Under the pieces are notes generated by a model that made no database searches, had not been told where the DNA came from, and saw nothing but the letters and a program-made list of their open reading frames with translations. From contig DASSWB010000050.1 in assembly GCA_035705495.1 (NCBI GenBank), positions 1 through 20,307 on the forward strand: 20,307 nt of DNA. Direction: 5' to 3'. The translations under genes were made by a program, and so were the position numbers. This DNA is from DASSWB01 sp035705495 (lineage in GTDB: Bacteria; Bacteroidota; Bacteroidia; Flavobacteriales; Flavobacteriaceae). Below, piece by piece: positions 6,535 through 14,953 of the stretch; the stretch's first letter is position 1, and every line of letters begins with the position of its first letter.

Positions 6535-7114
6535 GCATCTCATATTGTTTTTAGTTTTATGCCTTATTGCCTCCACCAATTATGCACAACAAGATTCATT
6601 GGCTATTGTTACCGAGAAGGTAGTCAATCAGGAAAATGTTGCTCATGATGATTATGATCCGTTAGCTCCTGCCCGTGCAGCTTTTTATTCGGCTGTTTTA
6701 CCTGGTCTGGGACAAGCCTACAATGGGAGTTATTGGAAAATTCCCATTGCATACGCCGGAATTGGAGTCGGAATTTACTTTTACTCTGCTAATCAAAAAC
6801 AGTATCACAGATATCGGGACGCCTACAAAAGGAGAATTGCCGGTTATAGGGATGACGAATTCATCAATGAAGATGGCAGCTTTTTGGTGAGCACCGAAGG
6901 GTTAATTGAAGCTCAAAAATTGTATCAACGGAACAAAGAGATTTCCATTCTTGTCACGATAGGTGTCTATATTTTGAATATTGTTGATGCCAATGTAGAT
7001 GCTCATTTACGTCAGTTCAACGTGAGTGAGGATTTGTCGCTGAAACCTTCCCATGAGTTCAACGAGATTAATGGGAAAAATTCCTTCGGACTTTCTCTGA
7101 ATTATAATTTTTAG
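6524..7114 (+). CDS. DUF5683 exported or membrane protein
   Basis: A 196-residue protein with a signal peptide (basic MRTKH, hydrophobic core to about residue 18, likely cleavage after A21 in TNYA-QQ). The DUF5683 region begins at DPLAPARAAFYSAVLPGLGQ (45-64) and continues with a hydrophobic segment near 73-88 and another in the ISILVTIGVYILNIVDANVD stretch. Such proteins are widespread in Bacteroidetes and repeatedly found beside parB and dapB, but their job is not known. The GTG at 6524 is chosen because it is the only start that keeps the whole signal peptide; it lies inside the parB coding sequence (11-base overlap), so translation is probably coupled. DapB follows after 3 bases. Confidence 0.85.
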   Translation: MRTKHLILFLVLCLIASTNYAQQDSLAIVTEKVVNQENVAHDDYDPLAPARAAFYSAVLPGLGQAYNGSYWKIPIAYAGIGVGIYFYSANQKQYHRYRDAYKRRIAGYRDDEFINEDGSFLVSTEGLIEAQKLYQRNKEISILVTIGVYILNIVDANVDAHLRQFNVSEDLSLKPSHEFNEINGKNSFGLSLNYNF

Positions 7115-7117
7115 CGC

Positions 7118-7822
7118 ATGAAAATTGCACTTTTGGGATATGGAAAAATGGGAAAATCAATTGAAAAAATTGCTGTTTCTCGCGGACATGAAATTGTGGC
7201 TATTTCCGATTCCGAAAATCAGAAACCAGATTTATCTTCTGCCGATGTGGCGATAAATTTTAGTATTCCTTCCGCAGCCTTTGAAAACATTGCTTGGGCT
7301 TTTGAAAATAAAGTCCCGGTTGTTTCCGGAACCACTGGATGGCTTCAGGATTACGATAAAGCAGTAGCATTATGCAAGAAGAACGATTCCGCTTTTATTT
7401 ATGCTTCCAATTTCAGTTTGGGTGTCAATTTGTTTTTTGAATTGAATAAAAAATTGGCCAAAATGATGAAAGCATTCAATGAATATTCGGTTTCCATTGA
7501 AGAGATTCACCATCTCCAAAAATTGGATGCTCCAAGTGGAACAGCCATAACACTTGCAGAACACATCATTCCGCAGTTGGATAAAAAAGGTTGGAGTTTG
7601 AACCAATCCGAAGCAAATAAAATTCCGATTTATGCGAAACGTGAAGAAAATGTGCCAGGTACGCACAGCATTTTTTATCATTCAAAAATCGATCAGATTG
7701 AAATAAAACATACCGCACATTCCAGAGAAGGTTTTGCAGTTGGCGCGGTGATCGCAGCAGAATGGCTTTTAAACAAAAAAGGAATTTTTCACATGACAGA
7801 TGTTTTGGAATCATTGAAATAA
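7118..7822 (+). CDS. dapB: 4-hydroxy-tetrahydrodipicolinate reductase
   Basis: Cytoplasmic NAD(P)H-dependent enzyme of the diaminopimelate/lysine pathway, so it supplies both protein lysine and the DAP crosslink of peptidoglycan. The 234 residues begin with the dinucleotide-binding motif GYGKMG (7-12). VVSGTTGW and SNFSLGVN are the conserved loops of the family, and the catalytic segment EIHHLQKLDAPSGTA carries the acid/base H131 and H132 and the substrate-binding K135. It is shorter than the E. coli enzyme (about 270 residues), as usual in Bacteroidetes. It lies 3 bases after the DUF5683 gene in the same run as parAB and lepB, grouping cell-envelope functions with chromosome segregation. Confidence 0.95.
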   Translation: MKIALLGYGKMGKSIEKIAVSRGHEIVAISDSENQKPDLSSADVAINFSIPSAAFENIAWAFENKVPVVSGTTGWLQDYDKAVALCKKNDSAFIYASNFSLGVNLFFELNKKLAKMMKAFNEYSVSIEEIHHLQKLDAPSGTAITLAEHIIPQLDKKGWSLNQSEANKIPIYAKREENVPGTHSIFYHSKIDQIEIKHTAHSREGFAVGAVIAAEWLLNKKGIFHMTDVLESLK

Positions 7823-7876
7823 AATGTAACATCTATTGATTTTGGAACACCAATTAACGAATAAAATTATACTGAA

Positions 7877-9442
7877 ATGACAATAACAGAATGGTTTCTC
7901 TTTTTCCTGATCCTCCAAGTGATCCACTTTTTCGGAACATGGAGATTGTATATAAAAGCAGGAAGAAGAGCTTGGGAAGCCGCAATTCCGGTTTACAATG
8001 CTGTTGTATTGATGAAAATAATCAATCGCCCATGGTGGTGGGTAATCCTCATTTTTATTCCCATTGTCAACCTGATCATGATTCCCGTAATTTGGGTTGA
8101 AACAATTCGCAGCTTCGGAAGAAATTCAACAACAGATACGGTTCTCGTTCTTATCACTTTAGGCTTTTACATCTACTACATCAATTATGTTGTTGACGTT
8201 CAATATATTGAAGAAAGATCACTAAAACCACGCACGAGCCTCGGAGAATGGGTAAGTTCTATTTTATTTGCTGTGGTAGCCGCAACGATTGTCCATACTT
8301 ATATCATGCAACCGTTTACGATACCTACTTCCTCGTTGGAAAAAACTTTATTGGTAGGAGATTTCTTGTTTGTGAGCAAATTTCATTACGGTGCGAGAAC
8401 ACCAATGACGACTATCGCTTTTCCGATGGTACATGATACAATTCCCGTGGTCAAAACAAAATCTTATTTGAATAAACCTCAATTACCCTATTTTAGATTT
8501 CCCGGTTTTGAAGAGATTGAAAGAAACGACATCGTGGTTTTTAATTGGCCTGTTGATACGGTTCGGAAATTCAGGGACAATTCTGGCATTCGGTACAACA
8601 AACCCATTGATAAAAAGTCGAATTACGTAAAACGGACGCTAGGTTTACCTGGAGATTCGTTGGAAATTATTGCAGGAAAAGTTTACATCAACGGAGAAAA
8701 AATCAATCTTCCAGATAGAGCAAAACCCCAGTATTCTTATATAGGAACAACAAAAGGTCAAGGATTTGATCCGAGGGTTTTATATGAATTGTACGATATT
8801 ACCGATGGTTTTTCTTATGACCCAGAAACAAATCAGTTTGCCGTTTACGCTTTAACGGAAGAAGCTTATAATAACTTTAAAAATCATCCCAATGTCGCTT
8901 CCTTGGAACGGTTCGTAATTCCTGAAGGGGAAAAAGAAGGTAGATTATTCCCAAATAACGGGAAAATGAACTGGAATCAAGATTTCATGGGACCCATTTA
9001 TATTCCACGTGAAGGAGCTACAGTTCCAATCGATATTAACTCAGTTGCTTTTTACAAGCAAATTATTGAGAATTATGAGGGTCGGGAAATGGGACTCGAC
9101 AATAAAATTACGACCAACGGAACCACCGTTCTTTTAAATGGTGAACCTCTAACCTCCTATACTTTCAAACAGGACTATTATTGGATGATGGGAGATAACA
9201 GACACAATAGTGAAGATAGCAGATATTGGGGTTATGTTCCCGAAAATCATGTAGTTGGAAAACCAGTATTTATCTGGATGAGTCTTGACAGCAATGCCAG
9301 CGGACTTGATAAAATTCGGTGGGATCGAATGTTTACCACAGTTTCTGGTGAAGGAGAACCAAAATCGCTCCTGCCCTATTTCATCGCTATTGTTGTGGTT
9401 TGGGTAGGAATTAGCTACTACAGAAAATCTAAAAAGAAATAG
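7877..9442 (+). CDS. lepB: Signal peptidase I with extra N-terminal membrane module
   Basis: Membrane serine protease (family S26) that removes signal peptides from exported proteins. At 521 residues it is far longer than E. coli LepB (324). Residues about 4-105 hold three hydrophobic segments (4-20, 54-73, 87-106) in a module like the DUF5684 membrane domain (AAIPVYNAVVLMKIINRPWW). A further membrane segment (127-143) leads into the catalytic domain: S153 in IPTSSLEKTLLVGD is the nucleophile, K252 in YVKRTLGLPGDSLEI the general base, and GDNRHNSEDSRYWG (439-452) is box E. Between S153 and K252 there are 98 residues (54 in E. coli), and about 185 residues separate the lysine box from box E. 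A final membrane segment lies near 498-515, followed by a KSKKK tail. The catalytic parts are intact, so it should be active. Confidence 0.95.
   Translation: MTITEWFLFFLILQVIHFFGTWRLYIKAGRRAWEAAIPVYNAVVLMKIINRPWWWVILIFIPIVNLIMIPVIWVETIRSFGRNSTTDTVLVLITLGFYIYYINYVVDVQYIEERSLKPRTSLGEWVSSILFAVVAATIVHTYIMQPFTIPTSSLEKTLLVGDFLFVSKFHYGARTPMTTIAFPMVHDTIPVVKTKSYLNKPQLPYFRFPGFEEIERNDIVVFNWPVDTVRKFRDNSGIRYNKPIDKKSNYVKRTLGLPGDSLEIIAGKVYINGEKINLPDRAKPQYSYIGTTKGQGFDPRVLYELYDITDGFSYDPETNQFAVYALTEEAYNNFKNHPNVASLERFVIPEGEKEGRLFPNNGKMNWNQDFMGPIYIPREGATVPIDINSVAFYKQIIENYEGREMGLDNKITTNGTTVLLNGEPLTSYTFKQDYYWMMGDNRHNSEDSRYWGYVPENHVVGKPVFIWMSLDSNASGLDKIRWDRMFTTVSGEGEPKSLLPYFIAIVVVWVGISYYRKSKKK
9001..9016. promoter_or_regulatory. 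Possible degenerate parS site
   Basis: The 16 bases centred on CACGTG (9006-9011) match 12 of 16 positions of the widely conserved ParB target TGTTTCACGTGAAACA, including the central CACGTGAA. Mismatches are at positions 2, 5, 14 and 15. It lies within lepB coding sequence, about 2.5 kb after parB. CACGTG can arise by chance, and the coding context explains it fully, so this is only a candidate. Confidence 0.25.
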
Positions 9443-9460
9443 TCAGAAGTTTCAATTGAT

Positions 9461-10081
9461 ATGAAATCGATTTTATTGCATCCTGTTTATTTTGGTCCGG
9501 TTACCCAATTTATCGCGATGGCAAATGCCGAAAAAATCATCTTTGAGTACGAGGACAATTATCAAAAACAGACTTATAGAAACCGAATGTATATCTACGG
9601 CGCAAACGGAAAATTAACTTTGAATATTCCTGTAAAGCACACGCCGTCAAGCGGTCACAGAAAATACAAGGATGTTGAAATTGAAAATGATTTTAAATGG
9701 CAACAACTACACTGGCGATCGTTGGAAGCTGCTTATAGATCCTCCCCTTTTTTTGAATTTTATGAAGATGATATTCAGCCGCTTTACGAACCGAAATTTA
9801 AATATTTACTCGATTTCAATTACCATTGTTTAGAAGTCATATCCGATTGTTTGCAAATGGATTTCCAATTTGAAAAAACGAATGAATATCAACTGAATCC
9901 GGAAAATGTACTGGATTTAAGGAAATTGTCAGATGCCAAGAAAGCAAAAACAATTCCGTCTTACAAACAAGTATTTGAATCAAAAAATGGGTTCTTGCCC
10001 AACTTGAGTATTTTGGATTTGCTTTTTAATGAAGGAAACAATTCGGAAAATTATTTAAAAACCGCAAAGCTTAATCTTTGA
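9461..10081 (+). CDS. WbqC-like family protein
   Basis: A 206-residue protein of the WbqC-like family, recognised by the N-terminal HPVYFGPVTQFIAMA (PSYFGPVQYF-type start), the central NIPVKHTPSSGHRKYKDVEI segment and the WQQLHWRSLEAAYRSSPFFE segment. Such proteins occur in O-antigen and capsule clusters and are suspected to act in sugar or acyl-group transfer, but no reaction is established for this version. No signal peptide or membrane segment is visible, so it should be cytoplasmic. It follows lepB by 18 bases, so it is probably in the same transcript. Its 3' end overlaps the convergent gene on the minus strand by 11 bases, leaving no room for a separate terminator. Confidence 0.88.
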   Translation: MKSILLHPVYFGPVTQFIAMANAEKIIFEYEDNYQKQTYRNRMYIYGANGKLTLNIPVKHTPSSGHRKYKDVEIENDFKWQQLHWRSLEAAYRSSPFFEFYEDDIQPLYEPKFKYLLDFNYHCLEVISDCLQMDFQFEKTNEYQLNPENVLDLRKLSDAKKAKTIPSYKQVFESKNGFLPNLSILDLLFNEGNNSENYLKTAKLNL

Positions 10082-11102
10082 AGTTCATCGTGGCCATGAC
10101 CGGAAAATGATCAGAATATTCTACATTAAAATTCTGAAAGGCCCCTACTTCGATATCCTTATCCACTAAAATATAATCAATCCGAAGGGGAAAAATTTTA
10201 TTTGAGAATGTTTGACCAAAACCGTTTCCCGATTCCTTGAAGGCATCGTTGAATCGGTCAGATTTAATTTGCCTATATACATAAGAAAATGCGGTGTTAT
10301 TAAAATCGCCAGCCACAATGGTTTTATAGGGCGTTTCCTTAATTTTTTGAACCAATAAATCGGCTTGTACTTCTTGCTTTTTAAAAGAAGAAGCCATTCT
10401 TTTGAGCAACGTTTTGGAATCTTCCTTTTTAAGCGATTCCACGTACGGACTCACCCTAAAAGATTGCAAATGAACATTTATAATCCGAACCGTATCCGAT
10501 TGGATTATGACATCTGCAAAAATTGCATTATTGTTTCCCTCTTGAGGAAAATCCAAAGAACCTGTATTAATAATCGGAAATTTCGAAAAAATTGCCATCC
10601 CGAATTCTGCGCCTTCCTTTTTCAGTTTTACAAAATCGTAGGGAAAAATTCCAGTAATCTCAGATTCTTTTCGGTAATATTCCTGCATTGTCAGAATGTC
10701 CGGGTCATTTTCCTTAACGAATTCCGTAATCTCTTTGGGAATATCCACGTTTTTTTTCCATTTGTAAATATTAAACTGTTTTACGTTATAACTCATTAAT
10801 TTAAAGGAATCTGGCTGAATTTCCTTCTCCGATTTGGTGAATTTGTAAAGAGATAAAACGTGATTGATTCCGATTAACAAAGCGATAAGCGATAACAGCA
10901 TCTGCTTTTTTACCTGCAGAAGCCAAAAAAGAAAGAAAATAAAATTGATAATTATTAAAACAGGAACACTTAAGCTTAAAACGGAAAGTAAAGCAAAATC
11001 GGAAGGTGGAATATAAGGCAAAATATAACCTAACACTAAAGCAACCGCCGCTATAGAATTAAGCAGAAAAATTAATTTTCCGAATATCCCCAATTTTTTC
11101 AT
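10071..11102 (-). CDS. Membrane-anchored endonuclease/exonuclease/phosphatase-family protein
   Basis: A 343-residue protein with two or three membrane segments in residues 10-85 and then an EEP (DNase I-like) domain. Active-site residues in order: N106 (SYNVKQF), E141 (TMQEYY, metal ligand), H211 (NVHLQS), D266 and N268 (AGDFNNT), D309 (RIDYIL) and the final D331-H332 (SDHFP). All are present, so it should be a metal-dependent phosphodiesterase. The family includes nucleases and lipid phosphodiesterases, and with the membrane anchor the domain probably faces the periplasm; the substrate cannot be told. Its start overlaps the end of the first rhomboid gene by 4 bases, making it the last gene of the mutL run. 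Confidence 0.9.
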   Translation of the reverse strand: MKKLGIFGKLIFLLNSIAAVALVLGYILPYIPPSDFALLSVLSLSVPVLIIINFIFFLFWLLQVKKQMLLSLIALLIGINHVLSLYKFTKSEKEIQPDSFKLMSYNVKQFNIYKWKKNVDIPKEITEFVKENDPDILTMQEYYRKESEITGIFPYDFVKLKKEGAEFGMAIFSKFPIINTGSLDFPQEGNNNAIFADVIIQSDTVRIINVHLQSFRVSPYVESLKKEDSKTLLKRMASSFKKQEVQADLLVQKIKETPYKTIVAGDFNNTAFSYVYRQIKSDRFNDAFKESGNGFGQTFSNKIFPLRIDYILVDKDIEVGAFQNFNVEYSDHFPVMATMNFKD

Positions 11103-11995
11103 TCGTTGTTTTTTCCAGCTTTAAAAAGAAAATCCTTCTCGGATTTGGTCAAACTATCATAACCGCTTTTGCTTATTTTATCAAGGATCGCATCAATTTT
11201 TTGCTGATAATCATTTCCTTTATTATTTGGTTTACTGTTGAATGCTTTATGCTTTCTATGGACGGTTCTTAATTTCGATTTTTTGCTTTTCGAAAAAAAG
11301 GAACCAAATGCTTCCACCACACTTTCGAAAGGTTTCCCGATATCCAAACCTCTCGCTAATTGAGATACATATAAATATCCCAAAAGCGCACCTCCTAAAT
11401 GTGCTAAATGTCCTCCTGAATTGTTTAACGGTATTTGTACGATATCTATTATAACAAAAAACGCTGCAATCCACCAAAATTTCAAACTTCCCAAAAACAT
11501 AAGTCGTATGCGCATGTTAGGTATATGCGTGGCAATACCGACCAAAATCGCCATGACCGCAGCGGAAGCGCCAATTAAATAAGAATTCCCGATTGTTTTA
11601 AAGGCTGGAAAAACATTATAACTTAGCATAAAAACCAAGGCGCCCGCTATGGCTCCAAGAAAATATAGACTCAACAATTTTTTAGATGAAAAATAAGTGA
11701 GGAAATAAGTTCCCGAAAAATACAGAATGAGCATATTTGAAAGTATATGCCAAATACCACTGTGTAAAAAAGCATAAGTAATTATAGACCAAGGCTTGTA
11801 AAGGAAACTATTCACATCTTTGGGAAAGGACAAAATCTCCAACAGCGAATCTGCCGGGACATGAAAGAGAAAGCCGATTGCAATCACTAAATAAAACAGA
11901 ATGAAAATGGCTACGTTAATTGCAATAAGTCTTTCAACTACATTGGCCATTCTGAATTTATATTTTACATCCTGCCACCACTTCATTAGTCCCAT
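11099..11995 (-). CDS. Rhomboid family intramembrane serine protease (second of tandem pair)
   Basis: A 298-residue polytopic protein. Rhomboid features are the HxxxN pair (H83 and N87 in HSGIWHILSNM), the nucleophile S144 in GASAAV, and the catalytic H199 in GGHLAHLGGALLG. The region before the core (1-60) has an amphipathic start and a membrane segment about 24-44. A basic hydrophilic tail of about 90 residues follows residue 210, with KSKKSKLRTVHRKHKAF and an acidic-basic end; its role is unknown. Rhomboids cleave membrane proteins within or next to transmembrane helices, and the target is unknown here. It overlaps the upstream rhomboid gene by 10 bases and the EEP gene by 4, so these three are tightly coupled. 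Confidence 0.93.
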   Translation of the reverse strand: MGLMKWWQDVKYKFRMANVVERLIAINVAIFILFYLVIAIGFLFHVPADSLLEILSFPKDVNSFLYKPWSIITYAFLHSGIWHILSNMLILYFSGTYFLTYFSSKKLLSLYFLGAIAGALVFMLSYNVFPAFKTIGNSYLIGASAAVMAILVGIATHIPNMRIRLMFLGSLKFWWIAAFFVIIDIVQIPLNNSGGHLAHLGGALLGYLYVSQLARGLDIGKPFESVVEAFGSFFSKSKKSKLRTVHRKHKAFNSKPNNKGNDYQQKIDAILDKISKSGYDSLTKSEKDFLFKAGKNNE

Positions 11996-12726
11996 CTATT
12001 TTGATCAAACTGATTCTTTTTCCAATACCACATCATAATAAACCCGAATAAAGCACCGCCAACATGAGCAAAATGTGCGACTCCTCCACCAAACAAAGAA
12101 TAGCCCGTAAATCCGGAGAACAAATCCAACAGGATCAATCCTGGGATAAAATACTTGGCTTTAATTGGAATGGGAACAAATAGCAGAAACAATTCCACAT
12201 TGGGAAACAACATTCCAAAAGCAACCAGAATACCATAAATTGCACCAGAAGCACCAACGGCAGGTGTATTGTAAACCGCGTATAATTCGTGCAAAACATC
12301 TTCAGGAACGCTATCTGGCGCAAATTGCGTACGTCCAGTAGTTAGCCACCCCATAATTTGTTCCGTAGTCATTCCGGCGTTGACCAGGGTTTCATAAATC
12401 ATCGCAAAATCGATGTAATTCACCAAAGTATGAATGAGCGCAGCACCAATTCCTGCAGAAAAATAAAAGAAAATAAATCTCTTCTGACCCAGCATTTGTT
12501 CAATGGGTCCACCAAAGGCCCAAAGTGCGTACATATTGAAAACAATATGCATCAATCCGGCATGCATGAACATGTGGGTGATTACCTGCCAGAATTCAAA
12601 ATTTTCATTTTTAAAAAACCACAAGGAAAAAGATTTATAAGCAAAATCTCCCACCGTTAGGGTTCCTATAAAGAAGATGACGTTTATAATCAGTAATACT
12701 TTTACCGTTTCGGTTATTCTTCCCAT
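11986..12726 (-). CDS. Rhomboid family intramembrane serine protease (first of tandem pair)
   Basis: A 246-residue polytopic protein with the rhomboid signature: H60 and N64 in HAGLMHIVFNMYALW, the nucleophile S160 in GASGAIYGI, and H221 in AHFAHVGGALFG. It differs from its neighbour in having the canonical GASGA motif and an extra loop of about 45 residues (110-155) between the third and fourth membrane segments, and in lacking the long basic tail. The pair therefore probably has different substrates. Its ATG follows the mutL stop codon with no gap. Confidence 0.94.
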   Translation of the reverse strand: MGRITETVKVLLIINVIFFIGTLTVGDFAYKSFSLWFFKNENFEFWQVITHMFMHAGLMHIVFNMYALWAFGGPIEQMLGQKRFIFFYFSAGIGAALIHTLVNYIDFAMIYETLVNAGMTTEQIMGWLTTGRTQFAPDSVPEDVLHELYAVYNTPAVGASGAIYGILVAFGMLFPNVELFLLFVPIPIKAKYFIPGLILLDLFSGFTGYSLFGGGVAHFAHVGGALFGFIMMWYWKKNQFDQNRWD

Positions 12727-14559
12727 TTAAATAAATTTTTTTTCAATGTCCCCTACTGTCAATGTAACAAAAACCGGACGGTTTGAAGGGGTTACTGTTG
12801 GTTCTTTACATGCAAACAAACTGTTCACAAGATTTTGTTGTTCGGTTTTGCTTAAAGTGATTCCACTTTTTACCGCCATGCTTCTGGCCAATGATTTTGA
12901 CAATACATCAATTTGTGAAAATCCGTCTTGAGGCACGTCATTTTCAAAATCGGAAAATAATTGTTCGAGTACCATTCCAACTTCACTTTCTGCAATCATG
13001 ACGGGAATTCCTGAAATTTCAACTGATTCTTCCTTTATTGCAGAAAAAATAAAGCCTGCATGTTCCAAGGATTCCTTGAATTCTTTTAAAATTACCGATT
13101 CGTTTTTATTAAGTTGCAAAGATAACGGGAAAAGCAATTGCTGGCTTACCGCTGGAGTCACCGTAATGTTTTTTAATAATTCTTCGTAAAGTACGCGGTT
13201 ATGCGCCCGATGTTGATTAATTACCAAAAGACCATTCTTTAGTGAACTGACAATAAATTTTTTTTGAAGTTGAAAAGTGGTTGAAATGGCATCTTCTTCT
13301 TGATCAAACAATTTTCCCGAAACCATTTCGCTTTCAAAGTGCATCTCCTTGTTTTCGATGTCAGCATTGATTTCGGTATATAATCCCTGCCAATTTTCTT
13401 CCTTTTTATTTTTATAAAAACCTGTCGACCCCGAATTACCACCAAATCCGCTTTTAAAAGGATTAAAATCAGAATCCACCTCAATCATTGGTGCTGTAGG
13501 GTTTTTTTTGCTGTAATCATAGGGTGTATCAAAATTGCTTTCTCTTTCAAAATCCAAAATGGGTGCAATATTAAACTGACCTAAACTATGTTTAATTGCA
13601 CTTCGTAAAATGGCGTATAAAGCATGTTCATCGTCGAATTTTATTTCTGTTTTCGTCGGATGAATATTGATATCAATACTTTTGGTATCCACTTTTAAAA
13701 ACAAAAAATAAGAAGGATAGGAATTTTCTTTGATCAAACCTTCAAATGCTGCAACAACTGCGTGATTTAAATACGGACTTTTTATAAATCTGTCATTGAC
13801 GAAGAAAAATTGCTCTCCCCTACTTCTCTTGACAAACTGTGGCTTTCCGACAAAACCTTTAATTTCAACAATTTCCGTTGTTTCTTCCACGGGAACCAGT
13901 TTCTCATTGGTTTTACTTCCGAAGATATTGACAATCCGTTGTCGGTAATTGGATTTTGGCAACTGAAAAACTTCATTGCCATTATGAAACATTGTAAATG
14001 CAATATCGGGATGCGCCAAAGCCACGCGTTGAAATTCATCAATAATATAGCGCGTTTCAACGACATCCGACTTCAAAAAATTTCTTCTTGCGGGAATATT
14101 GTAAAAAAGGTTTTTTACACAGATTGAAGTCCCTTTGGGAGTAACACAGACTTCTTGGGAAACCACCTCGCTTCCTTCTATTTTTATACAAGTACCAATC
14201 TCTTGATCCTCTTGTTTGGTTTTTAACTCAACATGGGCAATAGCGGCAATGGAAGCCAACGCCTCCCCCCTAAACCCTTTTGTGTGAAGCTGGAATAAAT
14301 CTTCGGCTGCTTTAATTTTAGAGGTAGCATGTCTCTCAAAGCTGAGACGTGCATCGGTAACACTCATTCCCGCACCATCATCAATTACTTGAATAAGGGT
14401 TTTTCCTGCTTCTTTTACAATTAATTGAACCTGTTTGGCATTGGCATCAATAGCGTTTTCAAGAAGTTCCTTTACCACAGAAGCAGGCCGTTGCACTACT
14501 TCCCCTGCAGCGATTTGATTAGCTACATGGTCTGGTAAAAGATGAATAACATCACTCAT
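12727..14559 (-). CDS. mutL: DNA mismatch repair protein MutL
   Basis: ATPase that links mismatch recognition by MutS to strand cutting and repair. The 610 residues start with the GHKL ATPase domain: E31 and N35 in KELLENAIDA, DDGAGM (60-65), GFRGEAL (95-101) and GTSICVKNLFYNIPARRNFL. A variable linker spans about 330-425. The C-terminal domain has the segment corresponding to the endonuclease motif DQHAxxERxxxE, but it reads NQHRAHNRVLYE (448-459), so the first aspartate is asparagine; the later C-P-H-G-R-P-type segment reads TPSNRP, with one cysteine, C584, before it. Nicking activity is therefore doubtful. It lies between a small membrane-protein gene and the rhomboids with no gap on either side. 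Confidence 0.96.
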   Translation of the reverse strand: MSDVIHLLPDHVANQIAAGEVVQRPASVVKELLENAIDANAKQVQLIVKEAGKTLIQVIDDGAGMSVTDARLSFERHATSKIKAAEDLFQLHTKGFRGEALASIAAIAHVELKTKQEDQEIGTCIKIEGSEVVSQEVCVTPKGTSICVKNLFYNIPARRNFLKSDVVETRYIIDEFQRVALAHPDIAFTMFHNGNEVFQLPKSNYRQRIVNIFGSKTNEKLVPVEETTEIVEIKGFVGKPQFVKRSRGEQFFFVNDRFIKSPYLNHAVVAAFEGLIKENSYPSYFLFLKVDTKSIDINIHPTKTEIKFDDEHALYAILRSAIKHSLGQFNIAPILDFERESNFDTPYDYSKKNPTAPMIEVDSDFNPFKSGFGGNSGSTGFYKNKKEENWQGLYTEINADIENKEMHFESEMVSGKLFDQEEDAISTTFQLQKKFIVSSLKNGLLVINQHRAHNRVLYEELLKNITVTPAVSQQLLFPLSLQLNKNESVILKEFKESLEHAGFIFSAIKEESVEISGIPVMIAESEVGMVLEQLFSDFENDVPQDGFSQIDVLSKSLARSMAVKSGITLSKTEQQNLVNSLFACKEPTVTPSNRPVFVTLTVGDIEKKFI

Positions 14560-14853
14560 TTACTTCGGAATAGAAAATATTGATAAATCGAAATCTATAA
14601 ACCACAGAAAAAGGAATACCAAAACGGCGATAATATAAAGAAGTCTTTTGTTTATTTCCCTGTTGCCCCTAGTGCGACTCGCTTTTCTATCATCTGCCCA
14701 CTTGGAACCAAAATCATTTTCGTTCGTTATTTCCCGATATTTTTGAAATTTTGAACCAAAGCTATATATATTCCCTTCGTCCTTCCCTTTATAATAGCGA
14801 GGCGTATAGTTATAGCGCACATTTTTTTTGATTTTTAAAAAACCTATTTTCAA
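14560..14853 (-). CDS. Small membrane protein upstream of mutL
   Basis: A 97-residue protein, basic through its first 70 residues (KKNVRYNYTPRYYKGKDEG, then SKFQKYREI) and ending in one hydrophobic segment (about 72-90, LLYIIAVLVFLFLWFIDFDL). Flavobacteriia have similar proteins before mutL that are often labelled 'riboflavin synthase subunit beta', a label I consider wrong because nothing here resembles that enzyme. The only usable start is a TTG at 14853: a stop lies five codons upstream, no ATG or GTG is in frame in the N-terminal part, and a promoter-like box sits just before it. Its stop is immediately followed by the mutL start codon, so expression is coupled. Function unknown. Confidence 0.75.
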   Translation of the reverse strand: MKIGFLKIKKNVRYNYTPRYYKGKDEGNIYSFGSKFQKYREITNENDFGSKWADDRKASRTRGNREINKRLLYIIAVLVFLFLWFIDFDLSIFSIPK

Positions 14854-14876
14854 AATCCTACTTTTTTAAAGTTCTT

Positions 14877-14884
14877 CAAATTTA
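14877..14884 (-). promoter_or_regulatory. Candidate -7 box (TAAATTTG) of the mutL-rhomboid run
   Basis: On the minus strand TAAATTTG matches TAnnTTTG exactly, 23 bases before the TTG start at 14853. A convincing TTG -33 element at the right distance is not seen. It would drive five genes: small membrane protein, mutL, two rhomboids and the EEP protein. Confidence 0.45.
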
Positions 14885-14953
14885 CTCAAAATCATAAAGA
14901 AAACGATAGTTTTCCTATGTTAAGTCTATCAAAAGAAATGCCTAATTAAAAAA

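Noticed and set aside
10365..10799. Plus-strand open frame of 144 codons
   Set aside because: It is antisense to the EEP-family gene, whose active-site residues lie on the other strand; the translated product shows no domain.
13810..14127. Plus-strand open frame of 105 codons
   Set aside because: Antisense to the mutL ATPase domain; composition is that of a shadow frame.
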